Origin: Tubulanus polymorphus
Lineage: Eukaryota; Nemertea; Palaeonemertea; Tubulaniformes; Tubulanidae
DNA: 64,000 nt
Reading direction: 5' to 3'
Assembly (NCBI RefSeq): GCF_964204645.1
Contig: NC_134031.1
Location: 7,726,501-7,790,500 of the forward strand
Shown: in pieces, positions 46,949-56,851 of the stretch
Position numbering within the stretch: position 1 is the stretch's first letter
Layout of the letters: every line of letters begins with the position of its first letter
Made by a program: the position numbers and the translations under genes
Notes under the pieces: generated by a model
What the model was told of the DNA's origin: nothing
The model's database searches: none
The model's input: the letters and a program-made list of their open reading frames with translations, nothing else

Positions 46949-48449
46949 TTATATAACAGGTTCCCGTTCCAGCCTAATGATACAAAAATGAGTTGTTCCG
47001 TCGTTGCGAAGGAACACGTGAGCTCCTCCTCCGAGTAGTACTCCTCCGCTACAATAAGCGTCAGGATTCAGACCCTGGTATTGAGTTCCCACGTATGGTT
47101 TGAGTCGGTCGTAATGAACTGTTTTAGGGACGTTGTTGGGCACGTCCTGTATTTCATATACGGTTTCTGAGTGTCTCTGTAAGATGGTGTACGGTCCGGT
47201 CCACCTCAACTAAAACTTCCGGGAGGAATCGCAGCCCGTTATCTTCGGCTGATACAGCCAGACAGGATCTTGGGCCTCATAGGGTTTTCCGTATCGCCGT
47301 TGGTCGTGGAGATTCTTCTGACGAAGAGTATTCTTTGCTAAAGCTTTCCGGGCATCACGGTGCGCCGTCTCCATTCTTTTCCGAAGCTGACTGACGTACT
47401 CGGTGGCGGACGGATAGTTGTCTTTAGGTGGAAGACCAACTACGAGATCTACAGGGTGATCCACCTCCCGTAGCAGCATCAGATAGTTCGGAGACGCTTC
47501 GGCCGTGTTATGGCGGGCCGCGCGATAAGCCATAGCGGCAAAAGGTAACTGTTAATCCCAGTCGAAAGGATCGTCGACGGACATCAGAGATAACATCGAT
47601 ATCAGGCTGCGGTTAAAACGCTCGACCATCCCATCACTATAGGGCCTGTATGGAGTAGTACGGGTTTGTTTGATACCGAGGAGAGTGCAGACTTCTTTGA
47701 AATGTTTGGATTGAAAATTCGAACCCTGATCGGTGTGAAGCTCACGAGGTACGCCAAAACGGCTGAAAAATTCCGTCACTAGTTTGTTAGCTACCGTCTC
47801 GGCGTCCATGTTGGGAATAGCGTAGCATTCAACCCATTTGGTAAAATAGTCCGTAGCAACGACGACGTAGATGTTGCCGGCTGTGGTCTCTTGACGGGGG
47901 CCCATAATATCGACGGCTATACGCTCCATGGGTGCTCCTACGTTGTAGATCTGAAGTTCAGCCTGAAATTTCATCGCTGGGGATTTCTTCCGAGGACAGA
48001 GCTCACATTGTTGCACCCATAACTCAATAGCTTCCCTCAATCCAGGCCAATAGTACCTATGTTGCAACTTGAGAGAGTTTTCTCGATCCCCTGGTGTCCC
48101 CCAGTCCGAGCTGAATGGTGTTGGTAAAAAATAGTACGGCGAAACTTCGGCGGGACAATCAGCTGAGAAAATCCACCCTCCGATCTACACTCCCTGAACA
48201 GAATACCGTCGTTGAACGAAATGAGTTCCCACTGAGCCCAATATCGTTTGGCGTTTTGTCGGAGACGTCTCGCCAAGGTGGCTTGGGGTTGCCGGCCATC
48301 AGCCCGTCGATCGCCCACTCCAGGTCTTCATCAGTTCGCTGGGCTCTCTTGAGCTCTTCCAAGTCCCATGTCTCATCCAGTTGAGATTCAACGGTGCCCT
48401 CTTCGATCACGTGTATGTACTCTATCTTATCACACTGCTTACACGGCAT
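46949..48449 (-). pseudogene. Gypsy integrase domain, frameshifted
   Basis: In order on -: an N-terminal HHCC finger region (YYWPGLREAIELWVQQCELC), the catalytic core with IAVDIMGP, ATDYFTKWVECY, VPRELHTDQGSNFQSKHF and TPYRPYSDGMVERFNRSLIS, then a C-terminal region (RWTGPYTILQRHSETVYEIQ). D, D and E positions are present. Breaks near 48050, 47545 and 47209 separate the parts. Integrase inserts the cDNA into host DNA; this copy would not make an intact enzyme. Confidence 0.88.
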
Positions 48450-49638
48450 CCTCGATGCCGTGTAACCCGTCAGCGTTACCGTGTATTACTCCTGGACGGT
48501 GTTCAATCTGGAAGTGATAAGTCGACAAGGCTTCCAGCCATTGAGCAATTTGCCCTTCGGGTTCCTTCAGATTCATCAGCCAACGAGGGGCGCTGTGATC
48601 GATACCGATGCGAAAGTTCTGTCCATAGAGGTAGTGCTTGAAATGCTTCACAAATAACACGACAGCTAGTAAGTAGTTCGCGCCGAGTCACGCAGTAGTT
48701 TTGTTCCGCGCGGTTAAGCGTACGACTTCCAAACGCGATCGGTCGCACCTCGTTCTCATGTATCTGACTCAATACTCCACCGATAGCAAAGGCACTAGCG
48801 TCGCAATCCAATACATACGGGTCCGTGACATTCGGGTAGGCTAAAATAGGTGCGTCGGTCAACTTCTCCTTCAGCTCCCGGAAAGCTTGTTCCTGCTCAT
48901 CGCCCCAAATAAAATCCTGGTCTTTAGCCGTGAGTCTATGTAGAGCTACCTGCGATCTTCGCGAAACCGGCGACGAATTTCCTGTAGTAAGTGACAAGGC
49001 CCAAGAAACTACGAACCTCCTTGACGTTTTTAGGCGTTAGCCAATCCCGTATACACTGGATCTTGGACAGGTCCGTCTGTATGCCCTCGTGACTCGCCAC
49101 GTGCCCGAGAAAAACTACCGACTGGAAAAGCGAGCACTTGCGGGGTTTAAGCTTGAGTCCGGCTTCTTCCAATTTACTGAAGATTAGCCGTTCGACCATC
49201 TCTTTCACCGAGCTACTAAACACCGACACGTCATCGAGGTACATTAAGCTTATCTCCCATTGGAGGCCAGTTAGTACCATTTCCATCAATCTTTCGAAAG
49301 TTCCCGGAGCTCCGGACATACCGAAAGGAAGTACAGTGAATTCCCCCAACCCACTCTGAGTTATAAAGGCGGACTTCTGCTTCGCATCATCGCTCAACGC
49401 AACCTGCCAATACCCGCAATTAAGATTAAGGGTGCTGAACCAGACGGCTCCTCCGAGACATTCCAGCGAGCGATTGACATTCCAGCGCCATGCTTTCGAT
49501 GGTCGTAATCTCATTAAGCCGACGATAGTCCACACAGAAGCGAGTGCTTCCGTCTTTCTTGGTTACCAATACGATCGGGAACGACCAAGGGGAGCGGGAC
49601 CTCGTGATCAAACCGCGGCGATGCATGTCTTCAATCAA
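48450..49638 (-). pseudogene. Gypsy reverse transcriptase and RNase H, frameshifted
   Basis: RT motifs on -: RSPWSFPIVLVTKKDGSTRF, CVDYRRLNEIT, TLNLNCGYWQVALSDDAKQK, FTVLPFGMSGAPGTFERLM and the catalytic SLMYLDDVSVFS, then GHVASHEGIQTD and VRSFLGLVTYYRKFV. RNase H follows with YVLDCDASAFAIGGVLSQIH and SRTLNRAEQNYCVTRRELL. Frame changes occur near 49450-49530, 48940-48990 and 48650. Relative to DIRS, motif spacing and YLDD context are of the Ty3/Gypsy type. Confidence 0.9.
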
Positions 49639-49693
49639 ATTTTCTGTCTCTTTACGCTAGGTTAAGGAAGGAAGTCTCGGCGCCTGTCGAATT

Positions 49694-49799
49694 GGTAAAA
49701 TATTATAAAACATGGCGGATTATCGAAGTGGGAACAACGTATCGCTGGTGAATTATTATATATTTATCCATTATCAAAGCCCATATTCAAGTGCCTGTG
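49694..49799 (+). mobile_element. Orphan right end of the CACAGG-type DNA transposon
   Basis: Collinear with the last ~105 bp of the complete element at 61790-63091 ('ggtaaaatattataaaacatgg' to 'aagcccatattcaag'), ending GTGCCTGTG. It is followed by GTTCCAT (49800-49806), the same 7 bases that precede the orphan left end at 43279. The two ends are thus halves of a single ancient insertion. Confidence 0.8.
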
Positions 49800-49855
49800 G
49801 TTCCATCCATCCATGGCAAGAAAAAAGACCGGGTCGGGAAAAGTGTCAAACATAC

Positions 49856-50014
49856 TTTTGAAACTGCAGTTTCTCCACCCAACGTTTCCAAGGCTTTGTC
49901 AACATTTTTAACAATCCCCGGATATTCAATGCTCATATATCGCTTTTTCTCTATCGGAACAGATAGCCGTTCAGGACTGTATACTCCTCGCTCAATCGCT
50001 TCCTCACTCCCCAT
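49856..50014 (-). pseudogene. gtf3c5: Duplicate of gtf3c5 exon 1 (copy B) inside Gypsy pol
   Basis: The 117 bases 49856-49972 match exon 1A with four substitutions, three of them changing residues (Gln-Lys, Asn-Ser, Val-Ala within IEKKRYMSIEYPG and NVDKALETLGG). The GTATGT donor is intact, as are some tens of bases of adjacent intron. Homology stops upstream at ERLS; beyond that the sequence is Gypsy-derived, yet an in-frame ATG at 50014 gives a fused leader MGSEEAIERGVYSP. It could be a dead fragment or an alternative, retrotransposon-derived first exon, because its donor would splice in phase to exon 2. Confidence 0.85.
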
Positions 50015-50219
50015 CGACTGTCAGTGGAGTGGGCCCGAAACCCCGTGGCGTTGGACCGAGAACTCTCCCGACAGTAGTTACCCCACCAACAGTTATTTTG
50101 CTGTTACTTGGTCCGAAGAGTCTCAAGTCGGATGTTTTTAGCCGTGGGCGGTGTGACTTTGGTATAGCTTCGTACGCGTCTCTTGAGAGTATAGTGCGGC
50201 AGGCGCCAGTATCTACCAA
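50004..50219 (-). pseudogene. Gypsy aspartic protease fragment
   Basis: Begins with MVDTGACRTILSRDAY, the DTGA active-site motif of retropepsins, and later has RVLGPTPRGFGPTPL. It is cut off on the upstream side at the junction with the + oriented Gypsy fragment, and ends in a stop just before the captured exon. Confidence 0.75.
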
Positions 50220-50234
50220 GAGGGCCGTCTGAAC

Positions 50235-50991
50235 TTGTCCTATCTCGGTAATTATGTAAAGTCCATTAACGACGATTTTATCTGGGTGGCAATTAGCAAT
50301 TCGGACGATGCTTGTTGGAGGGGGCTACTCAATTTGATGAACGTCTCAGCGAAGCTGGTCTCAAGATTAAACCTGAAAAGTGTAGTTTTTTTCCGAAAGT
50401 CAGTCATATATCTCGGACACAAGCTGTCTGCTGCAGGTATCGAGCCGGATCCTGCGAAGATTCATGCAGTGAAAGACTGGAGTAGACCGACGACGGTGGC
50501 AGAAGCTAGGAAATTCCTAGGATTCTCTAGCTATTACCGAAAATTTATCAAGTCTATGCAAGAATAGCTGCACCATTAACTACTCTTCTCTCGGGGATAT
50601 CTGTAACCGGCTGGTTGTTGTATCGGCAGGCTGGCTGGGGAACTAGCATTTACACCAGCGGTACAGGATTCCATCCATCAGGAACAACAAGGCAGTTAAA
50701 CCTTATATGTACAATCTTTTTTGCATCCCGGAATGAGAATGATTATCATAGCTTTACATAGTCTTTATATACAGAATCATGAGTATAATGTGAGAACTAG
50801 GTGTCAGACAAGTTGTAGACATCAGGACTCACAAACAAACACCTAGTGACATGTTTGAGAGACATTAATTAATTATCGATGAGCACTGACTATAGCTAAT
50901 TATCGTGAAAACATGTTGAGTAATGTCACATGTTGATTACGACCTTAAAGCACATATTGACACTATAGTCATAAGTTATATTATATTATTA

Positions 50992-51086
<95 letters not shown>

Positions 51087-51139
51087 GTTATTGTTATTGT
51101 TATTGTTTTTTGTTATTGATATTGTTATTGTTATTGTTA

Positions 51140-51180
<41 letters not shown>

Positions 51181-51378
51181 GTTATCGTTATCGTTATCGT
51201 TATCGTTATCGTTATCGTTATCGTTATCGTTATCGTTATCGTTATCGTTATCGTTATCGTTATCGTTATCGTTATCGTTATCGTTATCGTTATCGTTATC
51301 GTTATCGTTATCGTTATCGTTATCGTTATCGTTATCGTTATCGTTATCGTTATCGTTATCGTTATCGTTATCGTTATC

Positions 51379-51429
<51 letters not shown>

Positions 51430-51915
51430 ATGTAGTAGAGCTATGAAATATATGAACTGTTCGATGTGACATTGTAGATCTATATGATTATGAAATATGC
51501 AAATTATATCAGGGTGACATATCTAATCAAAAAGGGAAAAGAAAGATCGCAGAACAGAGCATGGCAATCGAGTGGTCAGGTGAATACGAATATAACAAGG
51601 CTTTTCTATACTTGAAGGAATGCCTCACTTCAACACCGGTACTAGGGTTTGCTGGCTATAAAAGTCGTCCCTTCGAACTGCACACGGATTGGTCTCATGA
51701 TGGTCTCGGAGCTCTGCTATATCAAGAGGATCTGGATGGTAGGTGTCGGGTGATGGCATACGCGAGTCGTGGGCTTAACTCATCGGAGAGAAAATATCCA
51801 ACGCATAAGCTGTAATTTTGGGCCTTAAAGTGGGCGGTTACCGAAAAATTTCATGATTACCTGTATGGTGGACCATGCCTCGTCAAGACGGATAACAATC
51901 CATTGACGTATTGTA
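50235..51915 (+). pseudogene. Second Gypsy pol fragment (RT thumb and RNase H) on +, interrupted
   Basis: The first block at about 50300-50610 has SVIYLGHKLSAAGIEPDPAK, IHAVKDWSRPTTVAEARKFL and GFSSYYRKFIKSMQE. The second block at about 51541-51912 has SRPFELHTDWSHDGLGALLY, MAYASRGLNSSERKYPTHKL and, after an in-frame stop, KWAVTEKFHDYLYGGPCLVK and TDNNPLTY. About 930 bases of unrelated sequence and microsatellite separate them. The sequence stops at NNPLTY where the A+T-rich virus-like element begins. It differs in sequence from the - strand Gypsy next to it. Confidence 0.82.
50978..51428 (+). repeat. Compound microsatellite (TTA)n-(GTTATC)33-(ATT)n
   Basis: (TTA/ATT) runs with a few TTG variants fill 50978-51180. 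Then come 33 uninterrupted GTTATC units (51181-51378), followed by (ATT) repeats to about 51428. The open frames through it (poly-Leu, poly-Ile-Val, Leu-Ser) are artefacts of the repeat. Confidence 0.95.
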
Positions 51916-51949
51916 AGACTTTGGTACACTTTTAAGAAAAAAATTAACT

Positions 51950-52110
51950 ATTTATTTTTTATTATATTCACTAATCCAAAAATAATTGCACAGCACAACT
52001 GTAATTAAAGAGAAAATTGTATGTTCAGCAGCAAAGTTAGTGATATTTCCAGCAGATTTTAAAACAAAACCAACAATTGATGCTATAACTCCAGTAATTG
52101 GAAAAGTGGG
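51950..52110 (-). pseudogene. Degenerate copy of the small membrane-protein gene of the virus-like element
   Basis: The nucleotide sequence closely parallels 56852-57005 ('ttcagcagcaaa', 'atttccagcaga', 'aaaccaacaattg.tgctataactcc'). The frame is broken near its 3' end. It encodes a hydrophobic stretch with IVGFVLKSAGNI. It is a duplicated relict at the other end of the element. Confidence 0.6.
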
Positions 52111-52177
52111 GTTTCAGATCAGAGGTCGAGAGGTCGACACATCACTCATCACCACAAATAATTTTTCCCCACAATAA

Positions 52178-52524
52178 ATGGGAGATAGAAAAGCATTCTT
52201 AGCAACAATAAATAACAGAATAAAACCAGCAAAAAAACAATTTGAAATAAAAAAGTTAGTTGATGTTACAAAAGAAAGTGAACATGAGATATTAAAATTA
52301 GAAAAGGTAAAACTAAATATGGAGATAAAATATCAGCAAATTTAAGTTACTTTAATGTTAGTACATGGCGAGAATTTAAAGTATTTTTACCTGATAAATG
52401 GGTTTCATTGAGTACAGAGGAATTAAAAGATTTAGAAGGATTTATAGGATTTTTTAGAAGGATTTAAAATAATCTATCATGGAAAAAATGAAGCAGGGCA
52501 TCATGATTTAGAAATTGTTGATTA
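52178..52524 (+). pseudogene. Unrecognised broken ORF on the opposite strand of the virus-like element
   Basis: The only convincing + strand coding trace in the element. The first frame begins MGDRKAFLATINNRIKPAKK; a second frame contains FNVSTWREFKVFLPDKWVSL and STEELKDLEGFIGFF. The amphipathic, Lys-rich composition resembles small proteins seen in related elements, but I cannot name a function. Stops and a frame change make it non-functional. Confidence 0.4.
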
Positions 52525-52701
52525 ATTAAAAAAATAGAAAAATGAAATAATAAAAAAAATAAGAAAATAGAAATAATGAATATCAAGAATCCGAAATGAC
52601 TTATCTGGACAATTCAATTGCTCCACGTAGATAGACAAAAGTAGTGAGATATTTAATTAATTAAAAATAAAATTATTTTGTTTGCTTTTTTCTGCTTTTT
52701 T

Positions 52702-53076
52702 CTAAAATATCACTCCATTTTTTATTATGAATTTTGGAATTTCAGAAGTATTTTCATTTTTAGTAGCAGTAGTTTCAGAATTATTAATATCATAAATTTT
52801 ATTTGATTTCTTATACCAACTACACCCAATCAAAATGAATACAACTTCAAATCCAGTTTTAAAATATAAATATTTATCAAATATTCTCTTATTAGAAGTA
52901 GTAGAAATAACAATATTTTCACCATTTTCATTAACATTTTTATTATTTATTTTTTCTTTTATAGCTTTTTTATATTCTAGTGATCTAATTCCTAATTGCC
53001 GAGACCAGTCAATTTGTTTCTGAGTTCTCGGTTTTTTCTTCACAGTTAATTCCTTCGCTTCCTCCACCTCGCTCAT
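52702..53076 (-). CDS. Hypothetical basic protein of the virus-like element
   Basis: 124 residues from an ATG at 53076. The N-terminus is basic (KKKPRTQKQIDWSRQLGIRS) and Lys-rich, followed by a hydrophobic segment FEVVFILIGCSWY. It is separated by a few bases from the ORF at 53080-53613 (start of one at the stop of the other), suggesting one transcript. Function not recognised. Confidence 0.55.
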   Translation of the reverse strand: MSEVEEAKELTVKKKPRTQKQIDWSRQLGIRSLEYKKAIKEKINNKNVNENGENIVISTTSNKRIFDKYLYFKTGFEVVFILIGCSWYKKSNKIYDINNSETTATKNENTSEIPKFIIKNGVIF

Positions 53077-53079
53077 TTA

Positions 53080-53613
53080 TTATAGAAAAATTTTACTTTC
53101 AATATTTGAAAATGTTATAACTCCAGTTGATAAAAATGTCATAAATCCACCTAATTGAAATGATAAATATCCAATCCATTTATTTAATTCAGCCATAACT
53201 AAATAATCATTTTTTAAATCGGAATATAATTTATTTTCATCTTGAATTGGTAGCATATAATTACATAATTTACTATAACCTATTACTACATTTTCTGATA
53301 CCGCATCATTAATTCTAGCTGTTCTCGCAGTTTCATAAATCTTAAATAATCTAATAATTTCATCTGATTTCATTGTATCTAATTCATTATAAGTTAAATT
53401 TTTACTAATAAAATTTTTACATTTCCCAGATGCAATTAATATTTCTAAGTGATGTTTGCAATAAAGATAATATTCATAATTATTATTTGTTGTAACATCA
53501 TTAAAAGCACCATCATCTGGAGTTAATTTTGTTTCTGTTATTCCTAAATCATCTAAAGTTTTTTCAATTGCAACATCACTATTTTTATATTTCATTTTCT
53601 TTTCACCACCCAT
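53080..53613 (-). CDS. Hypothetical protein with C-terminal membrane segment, virus-like element
   Basis: 177 residues from MGGEKKMKYKNSD. It contains a well-formed helical middle (IIRLFKIYETARTARINDAV) and a hydrophobic end (GYLSFQLGGFMTFLSTGVIT). The uninterrupted frame in otherwise decayed surroundings suggests it is a real gene of the element. I do not recognise the family; by position it could be a minor virion protein. Confidence 0.55.
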   Translation of the reverse strand: MGGEKKMKYKNSDVAIEKTLDDLGITETKLTPDDGAFNDVTTNNNYEYYLYCKHHLEILIASGKCKNFISKNLTYNELDTMKSDEIIRLFKIYETARTARINDAVSENVVIGYSKLCNYMLPIQDENKLYSDLKNDYLVMAELNKWIGYLSFQLGGFMTFLSTGVITFSNIESKIFL

Positions 53614-53643
53614 TTATATAACAAAAAATTTATTTGTTTTGTT

Positions 53644-53831
53644 GCAACTAGAATTGAACTAAAATTTAACTAGAATGTAACTAAAAATATACTAGATTAA
53701 CAAGCTAGTTAAAATATTGTTGTTTCTATTTATTTCTTGTTTAATTTTATTTGATTTTTGTTTCAACTACTAACAACTAGAATTCAACTAGAATGTAACT
53801 AAAAATATACTAGATTAACAATCTAGTTGAA
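53644..53831. repeat. Paired ~68-bp direct repeats with internal hairpin, between ORFs of the virus-like element
   Basis: Copy 1 (53644-53713) and copy 2 (53764-53831) share AACTAGAATGTAACTAAAAA followed by TATACTAGATTAACAA and CTAGTT. Each holds repeated (C)AACTAGAATT words and an inverted AACTAG/CTAGTT pair. It sits in the intergenic gap between the ATPase and the 177-residue ORF. A promoter, replication iteron or recombination site are all possible. Confidence 0.6.
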
Positions 53832-53844
53832 TTTGAATAAATTC

Positions 53845-54405
53845 TTATTTAAATGGGTGTTTTAATCGAAATAGTAATTTTGATCTTTTATTATTTTTCA
53901 ATTTATCCATATATTCATTATGTAAATCATGTGGAATAACATTATTTTCCTCAAGTGCATTTTTCATCGATTTTCTATCTTTATTGTAGAATAAAACTAG
54001 AAATCTTATAATCTCCCTAAAATCTTTAACAATTGGATTATTTTTTTGATTTAAAACCCATGATGTTATGCCAAAATGTCTCCCAGAGAAAGCTAAATAG
54101 CACAACTCACTTTTTCTAACTTTTGAATCATGTAAATTAGCACAATCATCTATGATGAATAATATATTTGATCCTTTATAAATATCAATTGCTATTTTAA
54201 TACAATTATCTAAATTTTCTTTAACTGTTTTAGGATCTAATACAATAAATTTATTATTTCTAGTAATATTTCTATCATAAGTTTGATTAAATTCATACGT
54301 TGGACAAAATAATACTATATTATCAAAATAGTTTTTATAAACAGTTTCTAATAAATTTAATATAAAATAAGTTTTTCCACGATTTGTTACGCCTGAAATT
54401 AACAT
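53845..54405 (-). CDS. Packaging ATPase (A32/FtsK-HerA type) of the virus-like element
   Basis: 186 residues. The Walker A motif MLISGVTNRGKTYF is at the very start, the Walker B motif is SNILFIIDDCANL near residue 95, and the motif LAFSGRHFGITSWVLNQ with a conserved Gln follows. This combination (GxTxxGKT, hhhhDDx, RHxxI..xxxQ) is typical of the A32-like genome-packaging ATPases of Polintons, adintoviruses and nucleocytoplasmic viruses. Codons upstream suggest the natural start may lie some 30 bases earlier, beyond a frame change. The frame is otherwise intact. Confidence 0.78.
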   Translation of the reverse strand: MLISGVTNRGKTYFILNLLETVYKNYFDNIVLFCPTYEFNQTYDRNITRNNKFIVLDPKTVKENLDNCIKIAIDIYKGSNILFIIDDCANLHDSKVRKSELCYLAFSGRHFGITSWVLNQKNNPIVKDFREIIRFLVLFYNKDRKSMKNALEENNVIPHDLHNEYMDKLKNNKRSKLLFRLKHPFK

Positions 54406-54439
54406 ATTATGAGGTTCAAATATAAAATTCCTTATTCAT

Positions 54440-55540
54440 TTATATATTTTTAATTTTCCTTGATAATATCCATTCATTAAATTTATCTGGCCATCCAACC
54501 CATTTTACTAAAGGATATTTTTTTCTATTAACAGTTTTTGTTTTTAGTACCTTTTCAATTTTATATTCATGTTCTAGATTTTCAGTAGTTAAACTTAATT
54601 CTTCTTCATAAAAATACCTATCAACTTCTTCACCATTTAAATCTTCTAATTTATAGACATATGGTTTTGTTGTTATTACCTCTTTTATTTTATATATTTC
54701 TCTAGTAAAATTACGATCGTATCCTTTGTCAAATATCTTTCTATACTTAGAAATTCTAACATTTTGACTCTTTAAATTTAGGTTCACCAAAATCATCTAC
54801 AAGAAATGCCCCATACAAATTATTCCAAACAATTTCAGCATTTTCAGGGTTTCTAGCAACAATAGGTTTCATTCCAATAGAAGAATGATAAGAATAGTTA
54901 TATCCTTCTATCAATTTTGGTAAAACATCCATTTAAAAGTATTATTTGCTGTAAAATATTTCCACATTGTTGTTCTTAATGTTCTATTAAATCGTTCAAC
55001 AACTGCTGCTTTTTTATCCGATTTTGTTGAAAAGTATTGAATGTTATGATTATCTAAGAGTTCATGAACAAGTGAATTATCAAATTCTTTTCCATCATCA
55101 AATTGTATTTTTTCTGGTTTTAGTTTATCATCCGAAAGAAATTTTCTTAAAACTAATGATGTTTGTGCAGCATCTTTTCTATAAATTGGGAAGCTCCATA
55201 CATAACGACTTAAAATATCAATTATATTCAATATCCACCAATAATCATCATCATCTTTCTTAACATTTTTCATATCAATTAAATCTCCTTGCCACTGTTG
55301 ATCTACATAACTTACCATAGTTTTACGAGTTCTATATTTTCTAAAAAAATTTTTATGTGTTGTATATATTGGTAAGTCTAACATAAATTCACTTATATCT
55401 TTATATTTAACTAAATTTTGTGGGATTATCTTATCTAATTTATCTTGTTTTACTTGACGCCATATATCTTTTACAGAAGAATAAGCAACCGAACTCTCAG
55501 GATTATAATATAATTTTCTTAAATATTACTCTTTAGTATT
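54440..55540 (-). pseudogene. Retroviral-type (rve) integrase with C-terminal chromodomain, frameshifted
   Basis: The catalytic core at 54911-55384 has VDQQWQGDLIDM (first Asp), IQFDDGKEFDN (second Asp) and AAVVERFNRTLR (Glu), as in Polinton and F54H12.3-like integrases. The stretch 54797-54910 continues the domain in another frame. 54440-54796 ends with the chromodomain YKIEKVLKTKTVNRKKYPLV and KWVGWPDKFNEWI. The N-terminal part lies at about 55385-55540. At least two frame changes separate the parts. Integrases of this class insert the element into the host genome; the chromodomain may bias target choice to marked chromatin. Confidence 0.82.
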
Positions 55541-55641
55541 AGGAGTTTTTTTTATTCCCCATTTATATATCGTTAATTTTAACTTAATATTTCTAATATT
55601 GAATACTATATAATTGAGAATTTATAATATTTAATTGCGCG

Positions 55642-56835
55642 TCAGATATAATATAAATGTCCATTTTGAAATTTTTGATCCCTTTTTTCTTTTTCATGAA
55701 TAATTGGATTCCATCGTTTGTGTTCTGTAGTTTTTTTACCAGAACCATGTAATGAATTATCCTCTGTTGTTCTAAAATCTAACCATAATGCGTATTTATT
55801 GCCGGTATAATAATCAATTTGATTAATATTACAATTTTCAGATGATTTTACTTTTTCATTCATAAAATGTTTTCTAATTTCTGGCCACTGATCTATCATT
55901 CTCATTCCTTGACAAAATATTTTATTTGCTATACCTTCAATAGTTATTTCTACCTTTGATATTTCAGGATTATAATAATTATCAACATTCATTGCACCAT
56001 TAGAATATGTTGCAATGGTAAAAAATATTAATATACCTTTAATAGATTCTTAATTCTTGGGAAGTTAATATTCTCATTAATTATTTCATCATTTGCATTA
56101 ATAGTTACAGTTTTAAATTTATCAATGTAATCATATGATAATGAAAATCCTTGATTGTATTGAGTTTGAATTATGCTTGAAATATTTTTATCAGTTACTG
56201 TATCATATTCTAAACATTTTGTAACCCATATCTTTAACTACACTTGATAATACAATTTCATTAACAGGAGCAAATGTTATCTCGAATATAATATCTTCTT
56301 GAATTGCGTATTTATATAAAGGTGCATTATTATTTATCAATTCAAAGTCTAATGGAATTTTATATTTGCTTCCATTAATCTTTTCCATCAAATTATCTGT
56401 AGCATTAGTTATTATTGCATTATTAGCTTCTGATCTTAATTTATTATGGTTTTCTGATTGGATGCCTTGAAAAATCATATTATTTCTATTTTCTTTAGTT
56501 AACCATAAATCTTTATAATGCATAAATAAATTATAATCATCTAATGAAAAAACTGTTTCTGGTCCAATCTTTATAGTCAATTTTTTAATCAAATATCTTC
56601 CAACATTATCAACAACATAATTATTATCATGGCCAGTTACTTTTATATAAACTGACAAATAAATACTATTTGGAACATAAAAAGTATTTTGATTTAATCT
56701 CGGGATTCTAACATATAAAGTTTCATCATGATTAATATTAGAAGGATCATGAGTAGTTATATGATGAGATCTCTCTGCTTTAATAGCATTAGATATTCTA
56801 GAATTCTTAGAAGGATTTATATAACTACCACTCAT
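55642..56835 (-). pseudogene. Probable major capsid protein (double jelly-roll type), frameshifted
   Basis: The N-terminal part (56203-56835, from MSGSYINPS) is rich in alternating beta-type segments: LYVRIPRLNQNTFYVPNSIY, VGRYLIKKLTIKIGPETVFS, FMHYKDLWLTKENR. The C-terminal part (55642-55992) contains MRMIDQWPEIRKHF, YALWLDFRTTEDN and SLHGSGKK. From memory these resemble a family common in invertebrate virus-like elements and taken as the capsid protein; I could not check this. The reading frame changes near 56200 and again near the 3' end, so no intact protein is made. It is the largest virion-type gene here, upstream of the integrase. Confidence 0.55.
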
Positions 56836-56851
56836 TTACTTGACAAAAAAA

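Larger units (their letters stand above)
44885..50219 (-). mobile_element. Gypsy (Ty3) LTR retrotransposon, decayed, with a third ORF and a captured host exon
   Basis: Read on -, the order is protease (50004-50219), reverse transcriptase, RNase H, integrase (to about 46949), a charged/zinc-finger third ORF, then a probable 3' LTR. Gag and the 5' LTR are absent; the sequence switches at about 50220-50235 to a different Gypsy fragment on +. Frames are broken in RNase H, integrase and ORF3. A copy of gtf3c5 exon 1 plus a transposon end occupies about 49694-49972 between protease and RT. The left boundary is approximate. Confidence 0.85.

Noticed and set aside
50923-51469. Long frames reading poly-Leu, poly-Ile-Val or Leu-Ser
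   Set aside because: They are translations of the (ATT)n/(GTTATC)n microsatellite.
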